A stretch of DNA of 41,115 bases from positions 1 to 41,115 of the forward strand of contig NW_004086905.1 of assembly GCF_000220395.1 (NCBI RefSeq). The letters run 5' to 3'. A program made the position numbers and the translations under genes. Positions 16,125-28,623 of the stretch are shown one piece after another. How positions within the stretch are numbered: position 1 is the stretch's first letter; every line of letters begins with the position of its first letter. The notes beneath the pieces are model-generated. The model saw nothing but the letters and a program-made list of their open reading frames with translations. It had not been told where the DNA came from and did no database searches. Source of the DNA: Ichthyophthirius multifiliis. Lineage: Eukaryota; Ciliophora; Oligohymenophorea; Hymenostomatida.

Positions 16125-19100
16125 TCAATTAGTAGGGACTATATTATTATTAGGAAATTTAGATGTTTTAAAATAATTAGGATCAGAAATCTATAATGCA
16201 GCTTATTTTTATTTCAAATCATAGTTATCACTAGCAATTTCTTCATTTTGATATTCATCAAGTATTTATTATTCAGATGTTTTGAATTTCAAAGTATTTA
16301 AGCCTAACTGCGGTTATTGTTATATTTTTTTTTACTAAAATTAATATTCATTCTACCTTATTCATACTAGCTCCATCTTTCAAAACCAGCATCAATACTA
16401 ATAGTAAGAGCAAGAATAAAAATATAACAAAGCCAGAAATAAGGTGTATTATAAGCATTATTAAAGGTATTATATATATCTTAACTAGAAAATACTGTAC
16501 TAGCAAAAGCATGATTCATAATGAAAAATAATATACTTCCAAAAATACATAAAATACTTGCAATAGTGTGTGTATTGCTAATAAGCATAACTTTAGAATT
16601 TCCCAAAAGTACACTTGCTCCGAAAGATACAATACCTGAAATTGCAAAGAAAAATTATTTTCCTTCTAATTAAAATGACTATTCCATTATACCGAATGAA
16701 GCAATCGAACATATTAATGCATGCCAAATACCTAATAATATCCATTCCCAAAATATTTTTTAGTTAAATAAAGTTCCTTTTATTCCTTGTATGTATAAAG
16801 AAGGATTATATTATAAATAATATGCTGAAAACTCTTCATCGAAAACAGCATATACTTTAAAAAAAAATACAATATAAATATTTATATATATAATTTACTA
16901 ACAATAGGTAAAGAAGTATAACACAAATTATATAATTAATAAATCCAAGGGTCATATAAAGAACTACCAGAAAATCCAGTAATAAAACCATACCACCATT
17001 AAGGCAAGACCAATATCATATTTTTATAAAAGTTATAACAAATTAACACTGTATTTCTTCTATAACATTCCCTTCCATGATTAAAAAGCAAAGGGAGTAA
17101 AATTTTGAACTCTCCAACACTAAAGTCACTCGCCCTGGCTGCTTATTAGCCTTCTTTTCCCTTAATACCTATTCCAACATGAGCAGCATTTATCATATTT
17201 ACATCATTTGCCCCATCTCCAATCGCTAAAGTGGTAACTTTTTTTTAATGAGATCTAACTAATGTAACAATTTCTTATTTTTATTTAGGAGAGACTCTAC
17301 AGGCTAGAACAACTTTAGAAACAGAACAAATTTAAATTAATAACTTTTAAAGTTCTTTATCAGCCATGGAATGTATTAAAGCATCCCCTGTAATTATTAC
17401 TGCTATTTACAAAGTTATTTTATTTATATTTTGTTTGTTTAAATTTTTTAAATTTTATTTTTAAAATTATTCTTTTTCAGACTCTACTTCTTTATGGAAG
17501 TCTTTTAATTATTTTTCTACTTCAACTTGGTTTTAACCGTCTATTGTTAGTTATTTTAATTCCGTATTTAATAATTAACATGAAAACGCTATGCTTATAG
17601 CTGATTCTACTTTATCACCAGTTAATACCCATACCTTTTAATTATTAAGTATTTATTTTGTAATATATTTATTTTTACTTTTATTCCAGCTTGTTTCATA
17701 GATTATATTGTGCTAGCGACATCATCTTAAAGCATATCATCTATAGCAGTTGCACCTAGAAGCATTAGATTTTATTCAATTTAGTTTTAAATTTCTTCAA
17801 GTTTTTCTTACCTGTTAGTTAATAGGCATAATGCTTTATTATATTCTTCATTCCATTTCTCATAATAATCCTATGAAATAAATCTTTAAGCTAAAACTAA
17901 AGTTCTTAAACCAATTTTAGCATAACTAGAAAAATAAATTAATAAAAAATTAACAAAAAGAAAAAAATACTTATTAATATTTTATTTTGTTTAACTTATA
18001 GATAATTCATTATTATTTTTTTAATCTAATCTTGAAAAAATAATATTATCTGCACCTTTACAATAAAGAACAATTTAACCCTATTAATTCTACACAATTA
18101 AACTCATTCTTTTTCTTGAAGAATTAAATTCAAGTACATGCAAAAGTTTAAATTTATGTATTTGTTCACCTTATTTAACTTTAATAATATTTTCTTCATC
18201 AACTCCAATGTATTCGAATCCGCAAAATTTTGCAAAATTAATTAAAGCCAATTCATCAGGGGATGATGCATTAAATTAACTACCCGAAGAAGTATTTTCC
18301 ACAATCACTGTATGACAGACTGATAACATTAAAATACTTTAAATAATATGTTGACTTTGGGAATCTTTACTTTCAAGGTCTTAAAATAGAGAATTATCTT
18401 TGAATTATACATTAGTTACTTATTTTAATTAATTAAGCTATTTTTAAGATAAATTATTTTTTTCTCCATATGAAATTCCGTTTATTGTAAGACATTTAAA
18501 ATTCATTACATTATTTGTCAAAGTTCCTGTTTTATCAGAAAATACGTATTCTACTTATCCTAATTCTTCATTAAGGCTACTTGATTATACAGAACATTAT
18601 ATATCATTTACTAAGGAAAATGTTTATTAATCTTTTTAAATTATAATTCCTTAAAAAAATCTAACCATTTCTAATGTAACAATAAGACCTTTATTTTTAA
18701 TTATTATTTTTTACAAAAAAGATGTTTTTATACTTTTTATATATATTTTAAATATAAATACTTATAGGAACGAAATTCGTGAAAATAAGAATCCATGTAC
18801 CCCATTAAATCAAAAATAAATGAAACATGGAATTATCTAATTTATCAGTACTAGAAAGCCCTAAATAATTAATTAAATATTTTTTATTTTTCATAAACCA
18901 AATTAATGAATAAATTGAATTTCCCAAACATATTAATATCTATAATATAAATATACAAGCAATAAAAAAGTTCATCTTTCTTTCTACTTTAGATTTTTTA
19001 GGCCTTGCTTTTATTGAATTTAACATTATTTTAGTATCATTACCTGTGTAAGCAGTTATTCCTATAATGTAATGTGTATTTCGAAGTGATGAACCTCTTA

Positions 19101-19810
19101 AAATAAAATTATTTATATCTAATGGTACTTAAGACCCTTATTTTAAAGATTCATCTTTAAAATATTCACCTTAGAAATTATATAGGTATGGATTTGGTTT
19201 TTCTAAATTAAATTATAATTTGGCTTACAAAATTTCAATTGAACCATAATTTTATAAATCTTTATCAACTACCTTTCTTTTCAAATTCGTTTCTCCGTCA
19301 AGGTTTTTAGTTTCTATATAACAGGTACGTGCTTAGTCACTTGAAAAAAGACATATTATATCAGCTGGTATATATTCATCTTTCATTACTTTTATTATCT
19401 CCCCTACTATTAAATCCTACCAATGTATTTATATCCACGCTTCTTTACGATAAACTAATATCTATTTATTTATTATTAAATGTGTAAACATTTTTTTTGT
19501 TTACAAGTCTTTTGTTTTCTTCATCGTCTGATTTATGTCTTTTTAAATCTTCTAATAAATCTTTTAATGCAGAAATACATAATATTACAAATAAAGGAAG
19601 AAAAATAACTGGCTGTCCTTAAGAAATAGATATTTCCTATATAATTTGTAGAAAACCTATTATTAAAAAGTAAATATTTGCTAATTTCTTAAATTGTTCT
19701 TAAATGTTTTTAGGAACAAAATTTAGGTATGTATATTTCGATGTAGCTATTTTATTAGTATTATATTTTTTAGTTTCAATAATATTATTTATTATTTATC
19801 TTTCAAGCAT
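16125..19810 (-). CDS. P4-type ATPase, phospholipid flippase
   Basis: P4-ATPases move aminophospholipids to the cytosolic leaflet. The start at 19810 gives MLERQIINNIIE, then [20 protein letters not shown] and LANIYFLI, the classic P4 N-terminus. Further on come [20 protein letters not shown] with the actuator motif NLDGETNLK (near 19290). The phosphorylation motif [17 protein letters not shown] is at about 18516-18545. The nucleotide-binding motifs [17 protein letters not shown] and [10 protein letters not shown] are near 18040-18270. They are followed by [34 protein letters not shown] and the hinge [13 protein letters not shown] (near 17200). The C-terminal membrane segments include [25 protein letters not shown] and later hydrophobic helices. 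Translation ends [10 protein letters not shown] with TGA at 16125-16127. Several small introns interrupt the gene. The length, roughly 1,100 residues, is normal. A CDC50-type partner subunit, usually needed by such pumps, is not in this window. Confidence 0.97.
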
Positions 19811-20585
19811 AATATGTATAAATTTCTTAAGTAAAATACAAAAATATTTAATAAATATATTATATTAAATTTTTTTTATTCTTGTTTTTATATCAGTTTT
19901 AGTACATAAATAAAATTATTTAAAATATATAATAATTGTTTCATAAAAAAAATAATAATAAAATAAAAAAATTATTGGTTAAATTTTATTTTTTACATTT
20001 TATAACATATTTTGCATTGTTTGTAAATTGATTTATATTATTTTATAAAAAAAAAATATTGCATCGGATTAGAGAAATTAAAAATATGTATAATTAGAAA
20101 CAAAAAAATATTATAATTAATTTAAAAGTACAAATTTATTTATAAAATAAATAATTCTGTTCTATTAAATTAATTAAAAATAATATATATATTATGAACT
20201 GTTTTTATATTTTTCAATATTTTTTTTTAAAAAAAACTCAATTATTATTTTTTTTCTCACATTTTTTTATTTGTTTATTGAGCTTATAAAATAATATTAT
20301 AAAAAATAAAATAATAATACGAACTAAAATATAGGATTATACATTATAACTTTATTAAATAATAATATTCTTAATTATTAAAATTGGATTTATATTTTTT
20401 TAGCTTTTATGATTTTTATATTATATTTTAAAAATAAATAAAATATATTATTAAATTAAAATTTTATTTATTTTAAAATAAATAAAATTATTATAATTAA
20501 TCATTATTTATTTTTTAATACAATATATAAATAAAAATCACTAATTATTTTAACATTTTAATTCTTTGATTTTATAAATAAATTT
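19811..20585. other. AT-rich noncoding gap
   Basis: This is upstream of the P4-ATPase and downstream of the centrin gene, both on the minus strand. It is nearly pure A/T and I see no gene, RNA or repeat of note. It presumably carries the flippase promoter and the centrin 3' end signals. Confidence 0.5.
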
Positions 20586-21572
20586 TCAATATATACTTGT
20601 TTATTTCATTATAGCCAAAAATTCTTCTTAAGATACTTATAAAAATAAAATTAGAAATATAAATAAAAATAAAATTAGAAATATAAATATAAATAAAAAT
20701 AAAAATAAAAATAAAAATAAAAATAAAATTAGAAATATAAATAAAAATAAAAATAAAAATAAAAAAATTTAAATATTTTTTTTTTTAAAAAAAATTAATA
20801 TTTTAAAATTAACATATTTGTTTTTCTTATAAAGTATATATTATTTTTAATTTAAATTTTATATTACTTTATCCATCTTAATCCCTATCAAATTCATCAA
20901 TCATAGCTTAAAGTTCATCATCTGTTAATGTTTCTCCAAGTTCTCTTGCAACTCTTTTTAAGTTTCTTAAGCTAATTTTGCCACTATTGTCTTCATCAAA
21001 TAATTTGAATGCTTTTAGTATTTCCTCTGTAGGATCTCTATCATTATATCTTTAAGTCACTTTTTTTGATTTTTAATCATTTTTTTAAACAAAAAAAATA
21101 TTTACTTATTTCAACAAAATCAGCATATTAAATATGGCCAGTTTCATCCCGATCATATTCTTTTATAATTTAAAGAACTTCTTGCTTTCTTACATCAAAA
21201 CCTTTAAAAAAAAATTAATTAATTTTTTTTTTTTTTTTTTTAAATAAATATTAATATTAATATATATCAACAAATGAAACTATTTGTAATTTTTGATAAT
21301 TATTTAATAATTATATTTTACCTAAAGCTCTCATTATAACTTTAAGTTCATGATAATCAACTGTTCCAGTTTTTTCAGTATCAAATAAATCAAATGCTTC
21401 TTTAATTTCTTATCTTTATTCCTATTTAGATTTTTATTATAAACAATTGATAATTTAATATTAATTTTTTATTATGTTTTTTGAAAATATTTTTAAATAA
21501 AATAATAATAACTTCTGTAAGTTCTTGCTTTTGCTTTCTTTTAATTCTATTTTTATTTGGTGAATAATTCAT
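20586..21572 (-). CDS. Centrin, EF-hand calcium-binding protein of basal bodies
   Basis: Centrins are calmodulin-like proteins of basal bodies and contractile fibres. The start at 21572 reads [20 protein letters not shown], a basic tail typical of centrins. EF-hand 1 is [16 protein letters not shown] (near 21350-21400) and EF-hand 2 is [18 protein letters not shown] (near 21130-21170). The signature linker follows: [20 protein letters not shown] and then [22 protein letters not shown]-hand 4 is DRDQDGQISQEEFLAIM, ending KQTSIY with TGA at 20586-20588. EF-hand 4 is split after the A of the Ile codon by an intron of 232 nt (20636-20867), which is unusually long here and full of tandem repeats. 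Three shorter introns lie upstream. Loop positions in all four hands look acidic enough to bind calcium, though hand 1 (DTEKTG) is weaker. Confidence 0.95.
20636..20867 (-). repeat. Repeat-filled last intron of the centrin gene
   Basis: The intron begins GTAATAT and ends TTATAAG on the minus strand. On the plus strand about 20641-20766 is a tandem array of AAAAAT/AAATAT-type units, interrupted by a recurring 12-base block, AAATTAGAAATA, that appears three times. Its removal joins DRDQDGQ exactly to ISQEEF, so the intron call is firm. The rest is a T-rich tract on the coding strand. Confidence 0.85.
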
Positions 21573-22129
21573 ATTATTTATATAATTATATTAAGAATAT
21601 TTTTAAATATATTTAAAAATATTAATTTATGTTATAAATTTTTTTATAAATGATAATAAAAAGGAATTATAATATTTTTTGTTAATAAATTTTTAAAAAT
21701 ATTCAATTAAAATAATTAAAAAAAAATTAATAAGATTAAAGATGATAAAAATTGATTTAAGTTCTTTAAAATTGTAAATTAATTTAAGTAAATAATAACT
21801 CAAATAAATTATTAATTTTTTGAAAACTATTTATTTAATTTTTATATATATTAAATTATAAAAAAAATTATTAAATTTTTATTTATAATTTTTATTATTC
21901 AAGTTATTTGAAATTTATTGTATTAAAAAATTCTATCAAAATTATTAAATAAACAAATAATTTTCATATTTCATTTACAAAATCAAAGTTAATTATAAAT
22001 TATTTGAATAAAATTATATTCATTTAAATATCTCATATATACTAATTTTTAATTTTTTCTGTATTTTTTTTAATATTAATTAAAAAAAAAAAAAATTACA
22101 AATAATTTTTAAATTTTAAATCTAGAATT
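21573..22129. other. AT-rich noncoding gap
   Basis: This lies between the centrin start and the 3' end of the next minus-strand coding stretch. It consists of homopolymer-rich A/T sequence. I see no gene or RNA in it. Confidence 0.45.
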
Positions 22130-24812
22130 TCATGTATTTATAAATTATAGGTTAACAAATAATATAAATATGTTGTAAAGTAGTAATATATTTTAATATT
22201 AAGAAACAATTATATGAAATTTATGATTTTTTATTGAATATAAATAATTTATAAGGAAGATAATATAAAAATTTTTATCTGTCTAAATGATTAATATTTA
22301 TAATTATTTTATAAATAAAAATATTAAATACTATAAATTAATATACATAGTAAAATAAAAATAACTTAAATATAAAAGTATTTTTTTTTTATATTCATGT
22401 AATAGTATCTATGCCTAAAATATTTTACAATATTAGTATAGTCTAAAAAATGCTTTGTTTTCTATTTAATTAAATATATAAATATGTAAATATATTATAA
22501 TATCATTAAAAAATATAAAATAATTTTAATTATACATAACATCAAAACTTAATATTTAATTTTGAGGGAAAATTTAGTTATTTTTAAAAACTTTAAAATA
22601 AAATTCTAAAAGCTTTTCTAAATAATATATATCTTATTAATTGCAATTTTTTATATTTTCTTAAATAAAATTTTTTGAATCTTAAATAATTTTCTATTCA
22701 TTTTAAAATAAAATATTTTATTAAGAATAGGTGTGAATAGTTTAAAAATCATTTAATTAATAATTTATACAATAAGCTAAAAACTAATAATACATTTACT
22801 CAATATATAATTTATTTTATTGATTAAAATAGTAAATACGCAATGTTTATTGTTTACTTTATTTTTTATAAAAATTGATAAATACATACAATTAATCTTT
22901 TTCAAATTTTTTTATTTTTAAAATGCAATCATCAAATTTAAATTCTTAATCAAGTAAAAATAATTTTGTACAAAATATTCCATATTGTTATATATCTTTC
23001 TTATTTACAATTATTAAACTAATTTAAACACTCTATAAAATTTATAAAATTTGCTTAGAAGGATAAGTATATGTTATAATTAAGTCTAATTTATGTTCAT
23101 TTCTGATTTTTTAAAATATTTTTTATAAATCCTCAAAATATTATATTTATTTTAAAATATAGCCTTTATTTATATCAAAAATTTCATTTTCATAAGCACT
23201 TTATTTAAAACTTATAAATGCTACTTTAATAAATTACTTAGTATTCAAATTTAATTATTAGTTAAATTGTATTTTCTCAATATAAAATATATTATATTAG
23301 ACTATTTTAGCTGTTTCTTATGTATCATTTATTTAATTCTTTATGTACTAAACTTAAGGTTTCTAATATAAAAAAAATATATTTAGTATTTTTTAAATTA
23401 AATAAACAAATTATTATTACTTACTTCTTTAAGTTTATCTAATCTTCTATTAAATTATCAAAAACATTAATAAAAATATTGTTTTATTAATTATAATTTA
23501 ATGCTTATTTATAATATTTTCTTTCAATATGAAAATTTTAAAGTAAATATTTTTACAAGATATCTATAATTTAATATTTATACAATTTTAAAATTCTATA
23601 AAATATAATTAGAGTATGTTAGTTGTATTAATTAAGCTTTTTAATTATAAATAATTTTTAAATATTTATATTCTTAGTAATTTATATTTTTAATAAATAC
23701 TTATGATATTAAATACTCTAAAGATAAAATAATAAAATTACAATCATATCCACTTTTTATAGTAAAATTTAAAAATAACTTTAAAAAATAATATTTTATT
23801 GGTTAAAAATCAAATTTAATTTAATGTCTTATTAAATCTAGTATTTTATTTGTTTCTAATATTTATTTTTAATCTTCATCAATTACAATAAATAGTGCAA
23901 CTTTTAAAAATTAAATTAACTAATATTATATATTAGTTTTAATAACTTTTATTCTAATTATTAATATTGCAATAAGGAGATATTAAATTTAAAAACTTTT
24001 AGAATTAGTTTAATAGCATCGTTAAAATAACAATAATTATTAAAAATATATTTTTATAAAAAATATTTATATTTTTTTAATTAAAGATATATTATTTATT
24101 TTTTTGATAAAATAAAATAAATTAACATTAAGTTTTTTTAATTTTATTATTAATATTTTTTTATGATTTGATTTTTAATAATCCATATTCATTGAATTTC
24201 AAATGTTTATTAAAACTTTAAATTATACCTAATGTCTGAATTCAGGTGTTAATAGTTTTTTATATCAGCTAGTTAAGCTTTATTAAATATAAATTGGCTT
24301 TATTCTTAAGTTTTAACATATAATTAAAATTGTTTATATCCTATTTCTAAAAAATTTTAGCTGTTTTGTTATCTCAATATTAACTTTATAGATTTAAAAC
24401 ATTTTAGCTTTCTTGTCTATTATATCATTTTTAAAATATGAAATTTATAATATAAACATTTTTGAAAATAATATGTTTTAATTTTTTAAAATAAATATTT
24501 TTATTAATAAAAAAAAATAGAATAAAAATTTAATTGATTATAGTTAAACTTTATATTGACTCGATTATTATAATACTTTTACGATCTTCCTTTTTCGCGT
24601 AATTCATTGTCAGTAAAATCTACATTCCACTTATTTTTTCTGCTACAAAAGGTAGACTTCAAGAAAAGAAATACATAAAACTCGGTAATAAATAAGAATG
24701 GAGAGGAATAGTTGTATTATTATATATTTAGGCTATTATTATTAAATTTTATTACTGTACCTTTATTAATATATGAATAAAAATAATTTGGGTGCACTAA
24801 ATATTGTAATTA
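22130..24812 (-). CDS. Large uncharacterised protein, minus strand
   Basis: I do not recognise a family. On the minus strand the reading is coding-like in several exons. The first reads VHPNYFYSYINKGTVIKFNN (from about 24800), then RKNKWNVDFTDNELREKGRS (near 24600) and LEIGYKQFQLYVKTQEQSQF with FNKAQLADIKNYQHLNSDIR (24245-24370), closed by a GTATAAT donor. After more A/T-rich coding come NDTQETAKIVQYNIFYIEKI, AFISFKQSAYENEIFDINKG and HKLDLIITYTYPSKQ (23050-23320). The frame then stays open through hydrophobic, Ile/Leu/Tyr-rich sequence to TGA at 22130-22132. An intron near 23367-23425 joins two exons in frame. The mixture of polar segments and long hydrophobic stretches suggests a membrane protein. 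The C-terminal part may be over-extended, because TGA is rare by chance here. Splice sites and the start are not resolved. Confidence 0.5.
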
Positions 24813-25788
24813 TCATTGTAAAATCGGTTTAACACTATTTACGATTTTTTTTATAAAAAAAAAAATAATTAATAAAATTAAAATAAATGCCTTATGTTTC
24901 TATAATTATTTATACTTGCTATTATCTTATTAAGGAAAGTAAATTATTATTTACCAATAATTTTTTAATATCTAAATACTATAAAAATAATAGCTTTCAT
25001 CATTTTATTTATAAATATTGTCACAAAAAACTTTCTTAATTTTCTACAAGATCCCTCTAATAATATCGAAAATAATATTTTAAGTTGAATGGATATTCTT
25101 CAATATAAAGCTGAAAATTTATTATTTAAAATTTAAGATGACAAATAAATTTTATTAAAAGAGTTGATTAAAATTTTATATATTTCCTAATTATATTTAT
25201 ATAAATAATCATTTCTATAAATTAATAAATAATTAAAATTAAAAAAAATGAAAATGTAAATTATAAAAAAATAATTATTTTATTTAGAATAATCGTTCTA
25301 ATACTTATAAAAATTTTATAAATTCTAAATACATTTATAAAACAATAAAATTACATTCATCTATTCATGACTTCTTCTTAATATATCACTTCAATCTAAA
25401 AAGAAATACTATCTATAAATTCTCCTTATAATAAGTGTTTAATATTTTAGGATTTCTGCTACTTCGAAAATTCTAAGCAAATAAAAGTATTGCACTTAAA
25501 GTATAATGATAATTTATAAAAATTCAATTATCATTTATTAAAAACTTATATATATGTATAAAATTAGTCTATAAAGATTATTTAATTTTGTTTAATTACT
25601 TCATTATCTATATAATGCTTGTTCTTAACGTTTGCTTTATTTTATCTCTAATTATTTTTAAGATCTCAAATAATAAAAATATAGGTCATTGTACCATTTT
25701 TCTTTGTTGAATGTGTTTTTTAAAAAAATAGTAAATGTAAGGAAAAATAATATATATTAATTAAATAAATACTAAAGAAATTTTTCAT
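24813..25788 (-). CDS. Possible 5' exons of the uncharacterised gene, signal-peptide-like start
   Basis: An ATG at 25788 opens MKNFFSIYLINIYYFSLHLL, a short basic start followed by a hydrophobic run like a signal peptide. Downstream on the same strand are coding-like islands in changing frames: KANVKNKHYIDNEVIKQ, KCNTFICLEFSKQQKSQNIK and GEFIDSISFQIEVIYQEEVM, then QLYIEEYPFNLKYYFRYYQR and VFCDNIYKQNDESYYFY. I could not join them into one frame with convincing introns. They may be the 5' part of the gene that continues to 22130, giving a secreted or membrane protein. Alternatively the stretch may be a decayed gene. Confidence 0.3.
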
Positions 25789-26222
25789 TATTTATATATT
25801 TTTATATTAATTTGTATTTTATTTTTTTGTTTTAAAAGTGTTAAAATGATAATTATATTTATGCAAAATTTTAAACTCATTTTATAAATTAAATATTAAA
25901 CCTAATAACTTTTTGTAATTTTAAATTAATATTTATTAACTATTCCTTCTTCTTGTAAATCATTTATTAATTATACTAAATAATTTTTTTCATCTTAATA
26001 AGATTGTATTTATTAATAATTATATTTAAATTAAAATATAATTTAATTTTTAAAGCATGTTTTCCATATGATGAATTACTCCAATAAATATTTATGATGA
26101 GCAAGTTTAACTTACTTTACTTATCTATTATTTAACGGGTCATTGAATACTATCCTCCATAATATTAAAAAGTTTGATTTATTTTAATATTCGTTTTTTT
26201 TTGTTTAATTATAAATTTACAT
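25785..26222 (-). CDS. Small uncharacterised protein, about 145 residues
   Basis: With TAA/TAG as Gln an uninterrupted frame runs from ATG at 26222 (MQIYNQTKKNEYQNKSNF) to TGA at 25785-25787. It includes VFNDPLNNRQVKQVKLAHHK, then SYQDEKNYLVQLINDLQEEG and IVNKYQFKI. The last part has acidic and glycine residues that are unlikely in noncoding A/T sequence, and its helix-helix-turn pattern would suit a winged-helix, but no family is recognised. An ATG in another frame (MEDSIQ at about 26158) is also plausible and would need splicing, so the N-terminus is uncertain. Its TGA overlaps the ATG of the next coding stretch downstream. Confidence 0.3.
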
Positions 26223-26499
26223 ATATTAAAAAGACAATGAAAACGAATTATTTATTATGTAAATTAATTTTGATAAAAAATAAAATCAATATTATAATTT
26301 AATTAAATTTTTAATAACATAAAAATTATTAATAAGTAATAATTTTCAGAAACTTTTATTTTTTAATTAACATATCTTATTTTATTATTTTGAAAAATAA
26401 AATATAATTTCATTTTAATTATAAATTTTTACTTTTGCCCCTTTTTGAATATATATAAATAAGTAAATTTTATCTTTTATATAAAAATATTGTTTTTAA

Positions 26500-28075
26500 A
26501 TGAAATTATCATATAAATACTAAAATTTAATAAATACAAATTAAGAAATTAGTAAATGTATATTAGAAGAAAGCATTATAGTTTCTGATTTAGACCTTAC
26601 ATTTACAAAAAAAATCATATAATTATCATTACTATGTTTAATAATTATTGGTCCATTTATAAATTCATACGGAACTGCTAGTATAAAAGAAGATTTTAAA
26701 TCTGAATTTAAAATAAATGATATAAAATACAATTTAATATAATCATTGTCTAATTTATTAACAGCTGTAACTCCATTTTTGGGTGGGATAATAAGTGATA
26801 GCATATGTATAAGAAAATCATTAGTCATATATACTATATTATGCACTATTGGTTATATAATATAGCTTTCTGGAATTTTCTCATTAAACATATATTTATA
26901 TGCTATAGGGAACTGTATAGGTTATTCATTTGTTAATTGTATATTATTAATACAGGGTATATATATTAAAAAATATACTTAATACATAAAAAAAAAATTA
27001 TATTTAAAATAATTTAAATAAATATACAAAAAAGGGCCTATTCTTTTAAGATATTTTCAAAATAAATAATATGGATTAACTATATCTATTATTATGTTAA
27101 CTATAAGATTTGCAGATTTTATTGCTTCATGGACCTTTCCTCCTGTATATGAACTATAGTATAAATTATATTAGCCTTATTTAATTGGAATACTATTTAT
27201 GATATGTGCTATCTTGTTTTCTATTTTGTTTTCTTTTCTTCATCAAAAATATGATGAAAAAGGCTTACTTTAAAAGTTTAATGTCCAGAAATTTTAATTT
27301 AAAAATATTAAATAATTAAATTATATTTTTTGGTTATTATGTTTTTGTGGAACTATTGGATTAACTGGTTTTTATTCGTTTTATTTTAATTCTTAAAGTT
27401 TATTGATAAAAGTATATAATATTGATAGAGATACAGCTGGAAAAATATACTCAGTTCCTTTTATTATTTCACTTTTTTAACCTATTTTTGGAATTATTAT
27501 CGATAAAACTTAAAATTAGTATATTTTTTATGTTTTTCTGCTTTTTTTAGTTTATTAGGATTATTATTTTGGTATATTTGTGATTTAGCAGGATATTAAA
27601 ATTATTATTTCATAACTATTTTCTCATATATTTTATTAGGTATTTTTTTATCGACTTTTTCTAATATTTAATGGGTTATTACTAACCTTCTTATTTCGTA
27701 AAAGTCTGTTATTAATACTGCTTATGGATTATTACTTTCTACTAAAAATTTAGGTAATTTTAGAAAAAACATAAAAAACTTTTTACTTAATTTTTTTTAA
27801 ACCTGAAAATATTATTAAAAACTTTTTATTTTTATCTTTTATTTTTTTATTTATTATTTTATATTTTTTATCATTTAATTCTTATTAATATTTTTTTTTT
27901 AAAAAAAGGAGTTTGTCTGGGAACTTATTTAATAAGTTATGCTTATGAATATGGAGGTCATAGGCAGTTTATATTAGTTTCTTTGATTTAAAGCTTTATA
28001 TGTTTTATATTAGCCATAGCTATATTAATTAATAAATAATTTAAGTAATAGCATGATGAAAAATTAAATAAATGA
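26500..28075 (+). CDS. Major facilitator superfamily transporter, MFSD1-like
   Basis: This is a twelve-helix solute carrier; the closest remembered pattern is MFSD1, a lysosomal MFS protein. The ATG at 26500 gives MKLSYKYQNLINTNQEISKC. Helix 1 is QLSLLCLIIIGPFINSYGTA. Then come KINDIKYNLIQSLSNLLTAV and TPFLGGIISDSICIRKS, where the D-x-x-x-x-R pattern after helix 2 is typical of the superfamily. Introns lie at about 26956-27032 and 27157-27165, and the last at about 27756-27908. The second half shows KQLNYIFWLLCFCGTIGLTG, then IISLFQPIFGIIIDKTQ, and the end YGGHRQFILVSLIQSFICFI, with TGA at 28073-28075. The frame shifts once at the A-run 27512-27515. One extra A would give DKTQKLVYFLCFSAFFSLLG, so a base miscount is likely. 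The transported substrate cannot be read from the sequence. Confidence 0.85.
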
Positions 28076-28236
28076 AAAAAAAAATTATTAAATAAAAAAT
28101 ATATTAAATATTTTATTAAATAAATATTAACATTTAATAAGAATATAATTTTTATAATTTTACTTATAATTGAGTATTAAAAAAAAATATATTAATACAT
28201 GCATATTAAAAAAAAATAATATTTTTTAATATAAAA

Positions 28237-28296
<60 letters not shown>

Positions 28297-28623
28297 TAAT
28301 ATGAAAATAAATGCCTTTATTAGAATAAATAATATTAATATAAAAATATATAAATATAATAATAAAAAATTAAAAATAATAATAATAAATTTACATTATT
28401 TTTATATATAAAAAAACAATATGCCATAATAAATATATAATATAATGATTTTTAATAATAATGTAAAACAGAATATTTAAATAAGATTTAAATTAAAATA
28501 TTTAAAATTAATAAACTATTTCAAATTAAATATAATAAATACAAGAAAGTGTATAATATTAACAATTAAAAATATTAAAATAATATTCATATAATTAATT
28601 TTTAATAAATACTTCATTAATAA
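28076..28623. other. AT-rich noncoding gap with (TA)n tract
   Basis: This gap lies between two convergent coding stretches. It holds an interrupted (TA)n microsatellite at about 28237-28298. I see no gene. Confidence 0.5.
28237..28298. repeat. (TA)n microsatellite
   Basis: About 60 bases of alternating T and A, interrupted by TTTA and a single C. It lies in a noncoding gap. Confidence 0.9.

Noticed and set aside
20641-20766. AAAAAT tandem array as an independent intergenic satellite
   Set aside because: It lies wholly inside an intron whose removal joins the conserved centrin C-terminus exactly.
22923-24100. Very long TGA-free frame on the plus strand
   Set aside because: The opposite strand carries convincing protein blocks with acidic and glycine residues over the same bases. 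The plus frame is only Ile/Leu/Tyr/Gln-rich, and TGA is rare here by composition.
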